DNA of 64,000 nucleotides from Rutstroemia sp. NJR-2017a BVV2. Its lineage: Eukaryota > Ascomycota > Leotiomycetes > Helotiales > Rutstroemiaceae. Where the stretch lies: assembly GCA_002946415.1 (NCBI GenBank), contig NJPS01000076.1, positions 124,001-188,000 on the forward strand. The letters run 5' to 3'. The translations under genes were made by a program, and so were the position numbers. The notes under the pieces are model-generated. The model worked only from the letters and a program-made list of their open reading frames with translations. It was not told the origin of the DNA and made no database searches. Shown piece after piece: positions 48,049-60,060 of the stretch (positions are counted from its first letter, which is position 1; every line of letters begins with the position of its first letter).

Positions 48049-48479
48049 TGTGTTGAGATGAGAGATTGATATTATGACACTTCTGCGATGTGAAGAGAGG
48101 TCTCGAGTGCATACAGAGCAGAGCTTCAACTTCGTGCTTGGATAATTCCAAATTTAGTTAGCGCTTTGAGTTCATGGAACAACAAGATTTGATTCGTGAT
48201 GCACATCTTTTTTTCTTTTTTGAGTATTTATTTCAACATTACAACAATCTAATACATTCACTTGTAGAACTTTCTATTGGTTTCCATTTTACAATAGTCG
48301 AAAAAAGCAATTCAACGATTTAGTAAATTGTACTGAACTATTTTGATATGATTTTGGAGATTGAGCGTGCCGGGATCGGGAAAACTTATGGTCCGTACAA
48401 GCTTATACAGTATGACGCCCATGCGATGGCATTACTTGAGCCGTTGTCTACTGTAGCATATGCTTTTTCTAATTTTCAA
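48049..48479. other. Boundary spacer between core genes and accessory region, no gene seen
   Basis: AT-rich, with poly-T stretches near 48,210. From here to the right, intact housekeeping genes cease. Confidence 0.5.
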
Positions 48480-48870
48480 GAGTAAGGTGGGCACCGGCAG
48501 GAACGCCAACGCATTGAAACATATTGCTGTGTTACCCCATCCACCCATATAGCGCGGAGGCAGCTAAGGGAACATGGCACCAGAAGTGTTCTTAAGAACG
48601 ATCGAAGCCATCGTGAGACCGCCAAGGCTAACCATGGGTAGACGATCTCTGGGCTCACTGTCTCGTCCAGTCTTTGTTGCTCTTCTTTGAATATAACGGT
48701 CGAGCATCGCTTCGCATAGAAACACGCCAATGACCATTCCGATACCTGCGACAGGTTAATCCAGGACTTCTATTATAGGGTGAAATCTAAACGGGAACAT
48801 ACCGACTGCGATGAATGCAAGACCGGCAAAACCAGTTGGGAATTGTCCTCCCAGCACATCCACAGCTGAT
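48480..48870 (-). pseudogene. Decayed 3' part of a DHA1-type MFS transporter
   Basis: Conceptual reading on the minus strand gives GGQFPTGFAGLAFIAVG, an intact GT-AG intron (about 48,815-48,758), then IGMVIGVFLCEAMLDRY, RDRLPMVSLGGL and, in another frame after an in-frame TAG, GWGNTAICFNALAF and LPVPTLLLK. These segments match the last third of fungal DHA1 multidrug permeases, including the cytosolic loop after helix 8 and the final helix. At least two frame changes and the absence of the first ~350 residues show it is a relic. It lies next to the UstYa-like gene, a pairing common in secondary-metabolite clusters. Confidence 0.65.
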
Positions 48871-49098
48871 GTCTAGCATCTGGGACAGACCCACATTCTT
48901 CAAGTACCATAACATTTCCTACTCGAAAAGTTACTTGGAAAATCATCCTTAGTTTACACCAGTGGTCAAGGTATTTGTTCATCAAATTCTCAGTTTCCTT
49001 CAAGATGGTCTTCTACAATTTCACCAGCTTATGCTTTCTCGTCCCAAGCCGAAGTCAGCTTCGACTTCCTCCATCCCATTTCCCATTATCTCTGCTTC

Positions 49099-50063
49099 TC
49101 AGTCATCATCGCCCCATGGATTTCTATGCCCATGTTTCGCAAAGTATTCGTTTGCCACATGGTACCACGGAGAGTCGACATGGCAATATGCATGCCGGTC
49201 CAAGTTATGAATAACCGGTCGGAAGTCGTTTCCTGCTCGGTAGCAAGCATTTCGCTCGGGTGACATGGCCCATTCAACAACTTTAGAGAAATCTCGGCAT
49301 TGTAGAACTTGCTGGTCTCCAACACTATTGAGAATTCTCGGAGAAGGCATCGGGGTGTCGTCAGCTTTACACATGATGTCTTGACGAAGAGAGCCGATAC
49401 AATGATACACATGATCGGGCGGGATCACCGACTCATCACCAGCTTGAAGATCCATGAATGCTTTACGCATGTATTTCTTTTCAGAGAATCACCATCAGCA
49501 TACGATCCTTCTTATCTGGAAGTTTATTGGCCTACCAAGCAGTGAAGGGAATGAAACGCCTTCAAAAATATACCTCCCTTTCGGTATCCCATGGGAATGG
49601 GCTCGACTTTTCTAGCTTATGTTGTGCAACATACTCAGGATCTAATGCCACTACTGAAGCATCAAGATTCAAATTGTCCCACATTTCGTTTTCCAAAGTC
49701 AGATTATTACTGAAATAATCGGTGCGAAATGTATAGACCGTCGGGATGTTGGTGGGTAAGCCGGCTGTATTGATTAGATTGTCTCAATAACCGCAGGGAA
49801 AGTCACATACTATACTTTGAAATACCCATCGTTACTTTCATGGCGAGAATATTCTTTTGGTGATACAAAATGCCGTTCTGTACAAGTGACAGCAACAGGA
49901 ACATTACGACGATAGCTTTTGGTAGCCAAGCTATGTTCCGTCGCTCTATTCGTTGAGTTGTGTAAGAGTCTCGCTGTTCACAGTCCTCGCTACGCACCCT
50001 CTCGTTCTCACCTCCCTCTAGGAGGCATTCATCCTGTCTAAGGCTGCAATATCCTTTCACCAT
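49099..50063 (-). pseudogene. UstYa-like (DUF3328) oxidase gene with a single-base frameshift
   Basis: Exons (minus) 50063-49811, 49764-49536 and 49476-49099 fit the UstYa layout: a cytosolic head, one membrane helix (AIVVMFLLLSLVQNGIL), a lumenal PTVYTFRTDYF region, the first HSLHC box, and the second box DHVYHCIGSLRQDIMCKADD. UstYa-type proteins oxidise or cyclise peptides in ribosomally made cyclic peptides (dikaritins) and other metabolites, using the two HxxHC boxes. Exon 2 is one base short of the length needed to keep phase, and the break lies in an A5 run (T5 on the coding strand) at 49564-49568 just before the first box, giving a TGA at 49562-49564. Everything else is intact, so the gene is either very recently dead or the run is miscounted in the assembly. 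Confidence 0.8.
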
Positions 50064-50120
50064 TTTGTTCAATGTAATGATCATCATCGCGGAATTTGTT
50101 TTTCAGGCCCAACACTTGGA
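50058..50120 (-). repeat. Copy 1 of a ~63-bp repeat covering the UstYa start codon region
   Basis: Matches 60061-60123 with roughly ten mismatches by eye, beginning caccattttg and ending cccaacacttgg in both. Here it spans the ATG of the UstYa-like gene and its 5' leader. Confidence 0.8.
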
Positions 50121-51250
50121 TACATGACTTAAACCAGCCAAAGAGCTGTTCGCGCTAGAAGTCATTCCGTTTTCTCGAGTGGATTTGCCGGACTAACAAT
50201 CTGGAGCATACTTCTTGAATCTCAGTGGATAGTTGCTGAGACTGTATGTTCTACAGAAATGGATTCGTACACCGTCGTACACTGCACTGACTATAGAAAA
50301 CATGCATTTCAAATCTGTGTCGGCGATACGCCGGTACCGGGCTGTCCCGCATACGAGCCTATGCTTCGTAGAGACAATGCATGCGATGCGAGCTGGCTCT
50401 TCGGCAAGTATGTCGGCACAAGCTAATGATCGATGATTTACATGAAAGTGTCGAGACCCAAGTCGAGATAGCTAAGTAGCTCATTTGTCTCTCTCTTGGA
50501 CAAATTGCATGCAGGCATTCAACACAGCTGGCATCGGAAACTCCTTGTTACTCTCCTCTTTCCCCCAGAATAAAGGTTATTTGGTGGGTCAGGAGTAGGG
50601 AGGTAGGGGACCGTAGGGAGGATTTTATCTGTGGGGTTCAAAGCCTTCACTGTTCTCCCCGATAACTAAGCTAGGGGTGATGGAAGTTTGCAACACTTGA
50701 GATGGGGAGAAATTAGTAGAGTTTACAGAGTACGGAAGTACTTAATTAACTCCCTTGTTCTGCTCCCGAGTTGTCTCCATCAAATAAACTTTATTCCGGG
50801 TGCGGAGTCAATTAACCCGACTTGATGAAGAGAAAAGATCCATTCTCCAGGTTGGTTTTGTGGCAGCATAGTTACACAAGGCAACATGAAATTCGATCAA
50901 GACAAGTCACTCCGTCCTAATGTTTAAGGGTTCCAAAGCCAGTAGATCGACGATATGCCGAGCATAGTTGCTAGTTCCGGGGCAGCTACTCATTAATGCT
51001 CAATCTCTCATGCACTTCAATTGCAACGTCCGCTTCCATTCATGTCATACGTTAGTTCGCCTTGAAGAATCTAAGTATCTTAACCCCTGAACATTCATTG
51101 CGTATTATTTAGCGTCCGTGATTCATATACTAGGTTGGCTATATATACTCCAGGAGGTATCGGGCTCATGGTATGATTTCAAGTCACAATACAGTTCCAA
51201 TACTCTACCTAGTCAGACAAAGAGCATTTTCACCGAACAAACGAAACACG
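50064..51250. other. Intergenic, about 1.2 kb, no gene seen
   Basis: The first 55 bases are shared with a diverged copy at 60061 (see repeat entries). The rest shows no coding character. Confidence 0.5.
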
Positions 51251-51394
51251 ATGTACTCTCCAAAACTTCTCACAGTTATCGTATTGCTGTTACTAGGTGC
51301 AGTTTGCACCGCTCTTCCAGTCAAAGAGGAGCTTGTGGTGCGAGCAGCCCCGAACATCGACGCTGAGATTCTTGACCCTGCTGCGCTTGGTTAG
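51251..51394 (+). CDS. Small secreted ORF, 47 residues, possibly the broken start of a longer gene
   Basis: The ATG opens a clear signal peptide (basic start, LLTVIVLLLLGAVCTALP, likely cleavage after about residue 22) followed by VKEELVVRAAPNIDAEILD and a stop at 51392-51394. It is short for a secreted enzyme. It is not like the repeated KR-flanked cores of dikaritin precursors. The frame stays weakly coding-like further downstream, so this may be exon 1 of a degraded gene. Confidence 0.4.
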   Translation: MYSPKLLTVIVLLLLGAVCTALPVKEELVVRAAPNIDAEILDPAALG

Positions 51395-51529
51395 GCGGAT
51401 CTACCCGCTCTGGTATACTCAGCTCGAAGTAAGTCATTAAAGTTTATTCCATCTCTAGCAAAGTTAGATTCTTATTAGTTTACGGCGTTCGTTCTGACAA
51501 CGAATTGCTGGATAGGTGATCCTCGAGAC

Positions 51530-52130
51530 CTGAGTCTCCGTACTAACGGGAAAACTTTGGTGGGCGGAAGATTAAGTCACCGTTGGAAGGGCGGGATTAT
51601 GGCATGTCCGGGAGAGGAGTTTGAAAGTTCAACGAGAGTTGCGTTTGTGTTTAATTTGTTGCTTCGGACAACCTCAATTTCAATCCGCAATAGATCAATT
51701 TCCAGGCTTTATTTGCATATACCTGATGCTATCTCTTTCCAAAGGCAAGTTTGCTCGGTGGGTTGTCGACCCTGTAGCTAAGCAAGCTGAGATTCGAGCA
51801 GTCGGAAGACCCTTTTGTGCTCCCACTTAAACAGTCCAACCTACTGAGCTCCCTGGTGCTACTTTCTTGCTTGGCCACCATGCAACCTTTTTCTCGGAAG
51901 AGGGCAAAAAAAGTTTATTTGAACCCTTCCCGCATGGCATTTGCCGTAATAATGTTCTCAGCCCGCCTCAACAAGAGTTCGTCTCAACCCCTGTGCTATA
52001 CGATCTCTCATACTACTGCTTGGGTTTTTGGGAATCCTCAAGGGTCCCATATGGATCTATCAATTCACGCGTTTTGCATAATCGGACAATGTGTACGGCA
52101 GTTACTCCCGAGCTATTGTCCCGTTTTTAG
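51530..52130 (+). pseudogene. Degraded coding fragments downstream of the secreted ORF
   Basis: Two stretches read like protein: one near 51,530-51,650 (around SLRTNGKTLVGGRLSHRW) in the frame of the secreted ORF, and one at 51,730-52,130 (around LPGATFLLGHHATFF and GICRNNVLSPPQQEF) in another frame, interrupted by a TAA near 51,828. I do not recognise the family. They could be exons of the gene beginning at 51251 or an unrelated relic. Confidence 0.3.
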
Positions 52131-52250
52131 GTGATATTCATTCGTCTCAAGCCGTATGGCATGAGTGGGCATTCATACACAATCGTTCGACGGCAGAACA
52201 TCGACTGCTGCCACTACTAGACTATCTTTCGCACGGGGTATTCTTGAAAG

Positions 52251-53597
52251 ATGGGATCCCCAACTACACCGTCAGTTGCCACCACCGTCGAAATCATCGC
52301 TTGGTTCTTACTCGTTGTTTCAGTTTTGGCAACCTTTGCTCGGGTGTCTACCAAATGGGCACTCGCCAAAGCTTTCAACTGGGACGATCTGACATGTGTA
52401 ATATCATTGGTAAGTTCCCATTTCTGGTCATGGTTAGTGAGTTGTATTCAGACAGAATTTTAACCAATACCAGGTTTTGAACATTGGTGCAGGTGTGGGC
52501 GCTTCCATGATGGCGGAAAACGGATTGGGAGAGGATGAGGCAACACTCAGTAAATCGTCGCTGCAGGTATTCCAGAAGGTGACTCGATACTCACAAAATA
52601 TACAGTATTCTGGGCTAATGACTTCAGAGCATGTACGCCCTAGAGCTTCTGCATATAGGGACTTTATGTTTTGCCAAACTATCCATAATCCTTTTGCTCC
52701 GATTAATCTCCCCTAGCCAGCAGCACCAGAGATTCGGCGTTGCATTGGCAGCTTTCATTATTGTATGGGGTGTCTTATCACTTTGGCTTGCCGCATTTCA
52801 ATGCAAGACACCAGAGGTCTGGCGAGCAATCGATGGAAGCTGCTTCAATAGAGTATTGTCATTCCATTCGATACGCCATAATGCATCGCGATAGTTAACG
52901 GGATTTAGGTGGCATTTTGGAGGTCCGTTGGAGCAATGAATCTGGTTACGGATGTCGCTCTCATTGGTCTGCCACTCCTCATCGTGTACAGACTACAAAT
53001 GAGCTTGAAGAAAAAGGTGACTGTTCTCAGCTGTTTTGGCGCCAGAAGCTTGTACACGCCCCTCCCCGGAATTGTTCGAGTGTACTCTAACGAATGTCTA
53101 GAGACATAGTGGTTAACGCATGCCAACTAGCATACAGCGGGGAGCTACATTCGGATAACATCACTCTAGATGTTTGGCCTTGGATACTTTGCGCCCAGTT
53201 TATGCAGACCACCAGTATAATTACTTCATGCATTCCGTACCTCCGGCCTTTACTCGAAGCCTTTCCTTCCGGCATGATGGTTAACGACGATGTAAGCCGA
53301 CAGAGACTATCCTCGCGACACGCGGAGGGATACACCAAACCGCCCGACTATAGCTATGTACTGCGTGATGTGAGCAAGGATACGAGATCAGGTTCGCAAC
53401 CCCGGAGTACTGAGATTGAGATCAATGATCTCGAAAACAACGTGTTGCCAGAGTTGAGTAGCCAACTGTTTCGCAATAAGTCTCATCGAGCATATGCTGG
53501 CGATGAAACATCGATTGTCGACAACCAATCACATCATAGTAGTGAGAAGAGTCAAAGCCGAATCATCAAAGACACGACCACTATCGAGACAGTTTAG
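52251..53597 (+). CDS. PTH11-like/rhodopsin-domain integral membrane protein
   Basis: Exons 52251-52409, 52474-52578, 52628-52852, 52909-53051 and 53102-53597 join to 375 residues. Seven hydrophobic helices follow the fungal rhodopsin-domain pattern: WFLLVVSVLATFARVSTKW, then FNWDDLTCVIS (the conserved WDD motif), YALELLHIGTLCFAKLSIILL, FQCKTPEVW (conserved Cys), NLVTDVALIGLPLLIVYRLQ and IITSCIPYLRPLLEAF. The ~110-residue cytosolic tail is hydrophilic and Ser-rich. Related proteins include PTH11-type candidate receptors and many uncharacterised members; no CFEM domain is present. All phases agree, so unlike its left neighbours this gene looks intact. Confidence 0.85.
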
Positions 53598-54551
53598 AGA
53601 AACAGAACTGCTGAGGAGAACTTCCAGGGATAGAAAGGAGGGTTACATTGATAACCTGGAGACTTTTGGAGGCTGTTGGTTCAGGGACCAGCTCATTGTT
53701 GTCATCAAGTATGTCCCGACAGTCTGGATGGATTACGGCCAAGCCATCATATGCTTACTTGTATGTACTTAATAGCGCAGCGCACTGTTCCTTTTGAAGG
53801 TATCTAGTCGGCGTTGCGCTGTATCAGCGGTTCTATCCGGGCGGCATAACGTAGGGTAAACTTCCCAGATCCTTGACAATCCAAGGGCTTTTATATATCT
53901 TTCCAGGGAAGAATTTTAGGTTCGCAGGGATTCACAAAACTTAAAACCCCCATTGAGCGATGTGCATATATACCTCCCGCACGGTACGGAGGCACTTCGT
54001 ATTCACCAACCATTGCTCGACCAGTTTACCAACCAACAGATTGTTATCATTCAACCCTTAGCTTGTACCGCATGGTTTCTATGCACATGTGCATTATCAG
54101 CGGATTATTGCCGGCAGGTGTAGAATCTTGGCAGGGATTCGGCAACATGATTCCTGGACCATGTCTACTTTGCATCTCGCTTTCTTTCCAGGTATATTAG
54201 CAGCGTAAAATGGAAGGACTTCGGCGGGAAGTATCATACGATTCATACCAGAAGCAGCCCAGGTCTAGAGCCGAAAGCAAGAGTGCAACCATCACTCTCA
54301 AAGCTTACGCGTTCCTATCTTCCATTCGTCCCTTTGCAGGTTGCTTGGAATGACATTCGAGCATGTCCACCCTATCGGACGTAAAACTGCCTGTAAAGCT
54401 ACCATGCCTCCATTCATACATCCCACGATTCCCGGTCTTAAGAACTAATCACTTCTCGTGAGCAGCGACGACGTCGGAGAAACAACGAAGTTAATATCGG
54501 CCAAGGAACCATCTTATTGGCTCTCACGATACGATTCCTATCCAATCGAAG
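53598..54551. other. Intergenic, about 0.95 kb, no gene seen
   Basis: Promoter side of the permease gene. Short ORFs are not supported. Confidence 0.5.
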
Positions 54552-56570
54552 ATGGCTTCTGATTCAGTCACATACGAGATGAATACGATGGATTCTAAAG
54601 GCCTACGCAACCGCGCTGGTCATCGAGATATCGAAGGTCGTCAGATTGAAGATGAAGATACCTTGGCACTGGCAAGGTCCGGGAAGAAGCAAATCCTGAA
54701 GGTAAGCTGTCAGACCCTTCACTCCTCACCAGTTTTCTGATCCATATCAGCGCAGATTCGGCTTCATCAGCGTCATTGGTTTTGCCTGTACTTTGATGAA
54801 CACATGGGAAGGTGTATTGACGTGAGCTTTCCACTCATACTGTCTTCTCCAACATCCTCATAGCTAATACTCTCAGCACATTCTTGTTAGGATACCAAAA
54901 GTACGTATAACAGAACTACAAATGAGATCACCGACTCCCAACTAAACATTGTAGTGGCGGGCCTGCTGGACTCCTTTATGGCTTCTTCGTAGCTTGGGTT
55001 GGCACCTCATGTGTCTTCATGTCACTTGGCGAGCTCAACTCGATGAGTCCGACGGCCGGAGGGCAATACCACTACGTGTATGTCTTGGCACCCCCTTCAA
55101 CGAGGAGGTTTCTGAGCTACGTGACTGGTAAGTCCTCGGACCAGGCTCCCGAGGAGTATATAGAGTATTAATATGTTTCAGGATGGATGACGGTCGCCGG
55201 ATGGACAGCTTCTACCGCAACGGCTAGCTTTTTTTCATCTAGTCTCATTCAAGGACTTCTCGTTCTATGGAATCCATCATATAGCTTGGTTGGGTGGCAA
55301 GGAACTTTGTTATATTGGGCAGTAATCGCGCTTACCCTGAGCGTTAATACAGTCTTCAGTAAGATACTACCCGCCATAGAATCCACCGTATTGGTTTTAC
55401 ATATCCTCGGATTCTTTGCAGTTCTCATTCCGCTAGTGAGGTTAGCCCCTCATTCAGATTCGCATGAAATCTGGACACATTTTATCAACAGTGGATGGAG
55501 TACTATGGGCTTAGCTTTCTTCGTCGGGCTTGAGGGCGTTGCAGCACCGTTTGTTGGTACGTTTTGCTGAATCCTATCTGCGATTACCATTGTCTAACTC
55601 TTGTTCTAGGTACCGATGGCGCCATTCATGTAGGTTTCAAGCCACTGGCATGTTCGTCCGAATCCTACTGATCAACACAATTAATAGATGTCCGAAGAAA
55701 TCAAAGGCGCAGCAAGAACGGTCCCAAGAGCAATGTTAAGCTCCATCATCATAAATGGTATCCTTGGGTTTGGTATGCTGTTGGCAATCCTGTATTGCCA
55801 AGGAGATATCTCTGCTGCAGCCGAGTCACCCACCGGCTATCCTTTCATTGCTATATTTGCTAGCGGTGTACAGTCGATCGCTGGTGCCACTGTAATGGTC
55901 AGTATCGTTATCTTCATGGCCTGGTGTAATGCAATAGGCTGCTTGGCTTCAGCTAGTCGTATGATGTGGTCTTTTGCTCGAGACAAGGGTTTGCCATTTT
56001 CATCAACTTTGTCGAAGGTAATCTACCAGCTGAGGAGACGCTTTGTTATGCTTTTCTGACATGGACTAGGTACAAGACCGATCCCTACTTCCGATGGCAG
56101 CAATCTTGGCCGTCACTGTTTCGGCTGCCCTTTTGGGGCTCATCAACATTGGATCTACCACTGTGTTCAACGATGTCATTTCGCTTGCGCTGGAAGGACT
56201 CTTCTCATCTTACTTCGTCGCATTATGCTTGCTTCTCTGGCGCCGTGTCCGAGGTGATATAGCCGAAGAGAATGACTCTCCAGAGGTTATACAGGAAGAG
56301 TCGCTGCATTCCGAGAAGCAACTTCGATGGGGTCCGTGGAGGGTTAAAGGTCTCTTGGGAGTAATCACGAATTTTGTCGGTTGTGTATACCTATTCATCA
56401 TGATCTTCTTCTGCTTCTGGCCAGCTATCTTACCGGTCACTCCAGCAAACATGAACTATAGCTCATTAATTTGGGGGTTTGTCCTCATTTTTAGCATTTT
56501 GTATTATATTTTCTGGGCTCGAAAAATTTACGAAGGGCCGGTGGTTGAGGTGGGGGTTTTCGCTGCATAA
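54552..56570 (+). CDS. APC-superfamily permease (amino acid/GABA/choline type), 8 exons
   Basis: Exons 54552-54701, 54751-54821, 54877-54900, 54955-55127, 55182-55556, 55610-55629, 55688-56017 and 56070-56570 join to 547 residues. Landmarks are FGFISVIGFACTLMNTWEGV at the first helix, GYQNGGPAGLLYGF (assembled over a 24-nt exon), GELNSMSPTAGGQYHYVY, TDGAIHMSEEIKGAARTVPRAM (over a 20-nt exon; the conserved loop after helix 6) and SRMMWSFARDKGLPFS. This is the fungal amino-acid/choline transporter family (APC group that includes Hnm1 and Uga4 relatives). The substrate is unknown. Phases are intact throughout. A piece of a paralogue of the last exon lies at 60246-60302. Confidence 0.92.
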
Positions 56571-57032
56571 GCCAACTATGATTGATGCTCTCAAATCCAA
56601 TTTCTGTGACACATTTCTAGGTGCGTGAAAATTATAGAAGATGTATAAATTAGCTGGAGTTGCATGAATATACTCAGTAGATAACTTTTGAAGTAGGAAT
56701 CGATTCAATATTGAAGAAAACAGCTCGGTTGGATTTTGTTTTTATCAACCAACACGATTGGCTCTGACGGCACTGACCGAGTGAACAACAGTTGGACGTA
56801 ATAATCAACCATACGATAGAAACGAGACAAGGGCAAGTGAGTGGCACTAGTAGTGCTTATAATATGGCATGCAACCTCACAGGCTCGGAGATCTACCCCG
56901 ACTTGTGAAGCCCGTCCATATCCATGAATATATATTATTTGCATCCGCCCAATTTGCAAGCTACATTTCTGCAACAACTTTCAATATTGGACTTCTTTGG
57001 ACGATCGATTCTATAGCTTCACGTGAACCAAG
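56571..57032. other. Intergenic, no gene seen
   Basis: 3' flank of the permease and promoter of the acetyltransferase. Confidence 0.5.
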
Positions 57033-57860
57033 ATGGCTGAGTATATTCTTAAAGAAAATCCTACAAGGGAAGAGCATGATGCTATCATCGAACTGACGTT
57101 CAAAGTATGGTATGATCCATCGATCACGAGCATTATCCGCATAAACCATGGACCTTTTCTAGGGAGTTCGGCGGAAGACATCCAAGCCACCATTGCTGTC
57201 GACAAGGAGCGCTCCTGGAATCGACATGTCAATGACCCGGCCAGTCATAAGCCATTTGTGGTGCATGTTCCTACGGGCGAGATTATAGGCTCGATCGCGT
57301 GGAAAATATACACCTGGACGCCCTTTCCGCCCGTGCCGACCAGAGTTAAGCTTCCCTGGTGGCCAGAAAGTGATAAAGAGGGTAAGGAGTGTGCGGAAGA
57401 GATCATAAATCAGTGCTTTTATCCAAGAGCTAGTTGGATGAACAGACCAATGGCTAGTATGTTTTTCCATGTCCAATGTTTGATGTGTGGCACAAGGAAA
57501 TGCTAATGCACTGTTACGTTGATAGCCATGGATGATACTTCAGTCCGGCAGGATCATCAACGTAGGGGAGTGGGCAAGATGCTGGTGGATTGGGGAGTCA
57601 AGAAAGCGGACGCATTGGGAATCGAATGTTATGTTGAGGCCACCGACGCAGGAAGCAATTTGTATCAGAAATTCGGCTTCGGACGGCTATCAAAAATCTT
57701 GGTCGATGCAGAAAACGGGACCAAAGAGCGCCATGAAATGATTCAAAAGCTGACTCCGAATCCCGTGCAATACTGGGCAATGTGGAGGCCCAAGGGTGGT
57801 ATTGTCAAGGATGGGGAACCGCAGACTTTGTGGGAGGCGATGGCAGCGCACAAGGTTTAG
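57033..57860 (+). CDS. GNAT-family N-acetyltransferase
   Basis: Exons 57033-57456 and 57526-57860 join across a 69-bp intron to 252 residues. The N-terminal half has the usual helices and VVHVPTGEIIGSIAWKIY (beta 3-4). After the intron, MDDTSVRQDHQRRGVGKMLV is the acetyl-CoA loop (R/Q-x-x-G-x-G). CYVEATDAGSNLYQKFGFG is the conserved beta-5/alpha-4 segment with the N-G/Y-x-x-GF pattern. Such fungal GNATs acetylate small amines or toxins; the acceptor is not predictable. It is intact and sits between the permease and the frameshifted F-box-like gene. Confidence 0.9.
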
Positions 57861-58226
57861 AACTTGGCTGCAGACAAGGTGACATATGGGAAAGTAAATC
57901 GTCATGGCAGCTAGAAGAATTTTCTTTTCGCAGCTTGTCCTCGAAACTGTGGGATGAGACAGGCCAGATTGATGGTGGTAGCGCACGTAAGCTGCGTGTT
58001 TTTGTGAAGAGGAGTCAGTATGACTTGATAACTTCTTGATCTATTTGCATGCCTATCTCATATTCCTGAGCCTCCCAGTTGTTGCTATTATTGCCCTCGA
58101 TTGATTGTTGCCATTGGCCTAGTGGCAGAAATCGCTGAAGTACTCGGAAGACCACATGAATAGGTGGACGAGCGATATCCATCATGATGCTCAGGGCCCC
58201 AGCTTTTCGGTATTGAACAGCGGTAC
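57861..58226. other. Intergenic, no gene seen
   Basis: About 370 bp; no motif recognised. Confidence 0.4.
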
Positions 58227-59972
58227 TTGGGCTGTCCTTCGAAGTCTCCTGTTTGGAGCGGTCATAAAACTTCAGTATCTAATTTTTATATCAAAAGAAA
58301 AAAGAATAATTATCTTTGGATTCTTTTAAAAGAGTATGTTCCACCGACACAAGGTATTTATCTCGCAGCTGGCCTGCGGTTCAACCAGACAATCGATCTC
58401 AACAGACGGAAGAAATTGCAAAGTTGGGAAAAGCACCTGTACATGCCTACCTATAACCTCCTGCTGATCTGCCGCATCATCTATGCAGAAATATCTGTTC
58501 TGGTGTATTCTAAGAACAGCTTTTTCGTTCGGTACAGAGACACGGGAAGTCTCAAGGCACTCTCAAATCTTGTCGACAGATCGCTGGCATGTCTCACTCG
58601 TCTTACGATACTGCTCAACGTCTCTTCCTGTGACGATGGCAGCTATGCAATCACACACCGGAACAGCACATGCCCTGCTGATGACAGCCAATGCCAACGC
58701 CACGACAGACCTCTTGGATCGTCTAAGCAAGACAGCGCGGTTCTTCTCGACTGGGAAAATGTCGCTAGCCGTATAGCACCTCACATCAAACCTTTCAATC
58801 TCGAACTCTATTTCTTGTGTGACGTCGAAGTCCTAGAGATCGGGCGTCTTGTTGTTCGCCCACTGCATAATATCACTCCTTCGGCGAAATGCAATATAAG
58901 ACTCAACTCAAAGCATTATCCTCTCCTACAGGATCTCGCGATCGAAACGGCAACCAAAGCCAAAGGACTCGCGTCCCCTCAAAAGAAGACCCCTCGCGAT
59001 TCAGATATATGGATCTACCGCGGGAAATCCGCCTCCAAATTCTAGAATACACCGATCTGGTCACCCCCCTACAGGAAGTAGAATGGAACCCGCAAGACAA
59101 CTTCTATCTCAGCCACGAGGCAGTCTACTGCGACGGGCCTGATTCCGATGATTGCTCACCCTCTCAACACCGTGCCTGCCTCTACCGAAACTGCTGTCAA
59201 CTCAATCCCGCACCTGGCTGCTTTTGTACGCGCTATCACACCGCTGTCTCGCCAGATTGTAACTGTTGGATTCCTCCTACCTCACTTTTCCTCGTGTGTA
59301 AAGTGATGCGGGAAGAAGCTCAAGCTGTTTTTTTTCGCACTGAATCACTTTGTCATCGCGCCGACAGCTGGCTGCCATGAAGTCGCTGAGAGATCCCCTG
59401 ATCATCTTGAGGCTTTGGTTTACTTCACGAATGTTGTCCCTCTTAATATGATGCACCTGCTTCGAAGTCTAGAGATTGTGTTCCCACCGTTTCCCGATGA
59501 CTATATACGATTAGATGAACCTGCATACTGCCAATGGATTCAGGCCGTTGGCTATATGTGCCAACTTCATCTACCTAAACTGAGCCTTTCGGTTGTTATG
59601 GCTGATGTTCCTGACGGATATTGGCTAATGCAGGACCAGCTGCGGAGGAACATAACTATTGAAGAAGCCCGGAAAGTCATAAACATGTATCGGAGGATGC
59701 TTTCTCCATTATCTAATCTCAAAGACAAAGGACTCGAATCATTTTTCCTCACAGTCGCTGACCCGTATGCATGGAAGCCAATCAGACCCGGACCAGACGA
59801 ACAGGATCGTTTTCTGAAAAGGGAGCTTGGCTTTCAGCGCTTTGTACGACGCCTGGAACACTTAGTTATGGGAAAGGATTATGATAGCAGCTTACTACAG
59901 GAAAGAGCCCACGGGCCCAGTGGATGGCTAAAAGCGAGAATATTCACCGAAAAATATTCTCACGGAAGGTAG
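58227..59972 (+). pseudogene. F-box/2EXR-like hypothetical gene broken by two one-base frameshifts
   Basis: Three overlapping frames together read as one protein of the large fungal family with the segment MDLPREIRLQILEYTDLV. Part 1 (58227-59045) carries LLICRIIYAEISVLVYSKNS; part 2 (58889-59380) carries the F-box-like motif and LFLVCKVMREEAQAVFF; part 3 (59415-59972) carries LLRSLEIVFPPFPDDY. Frame change 1 maps to an A4 run at 58981-58984, where one more base would keep frame. Frame change 2 maps to a T8 run at 59328-59335, where one base fewer would keep frame. The 5' end is unclear; the first ~40 codons may not be coding. F-box proteins usually select substrates for SCF ligases, but for this family that is unproven. 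Confidence 0.6.
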
Positions 59973-60060
59973 GAATTATTTTGAAGATCGCGCGACTACT
60001 AAATAGAAGTGTCAGGGGTGTAGAAGGGGGATTCGAGGATTCGGGCATTGATTACCCGTA

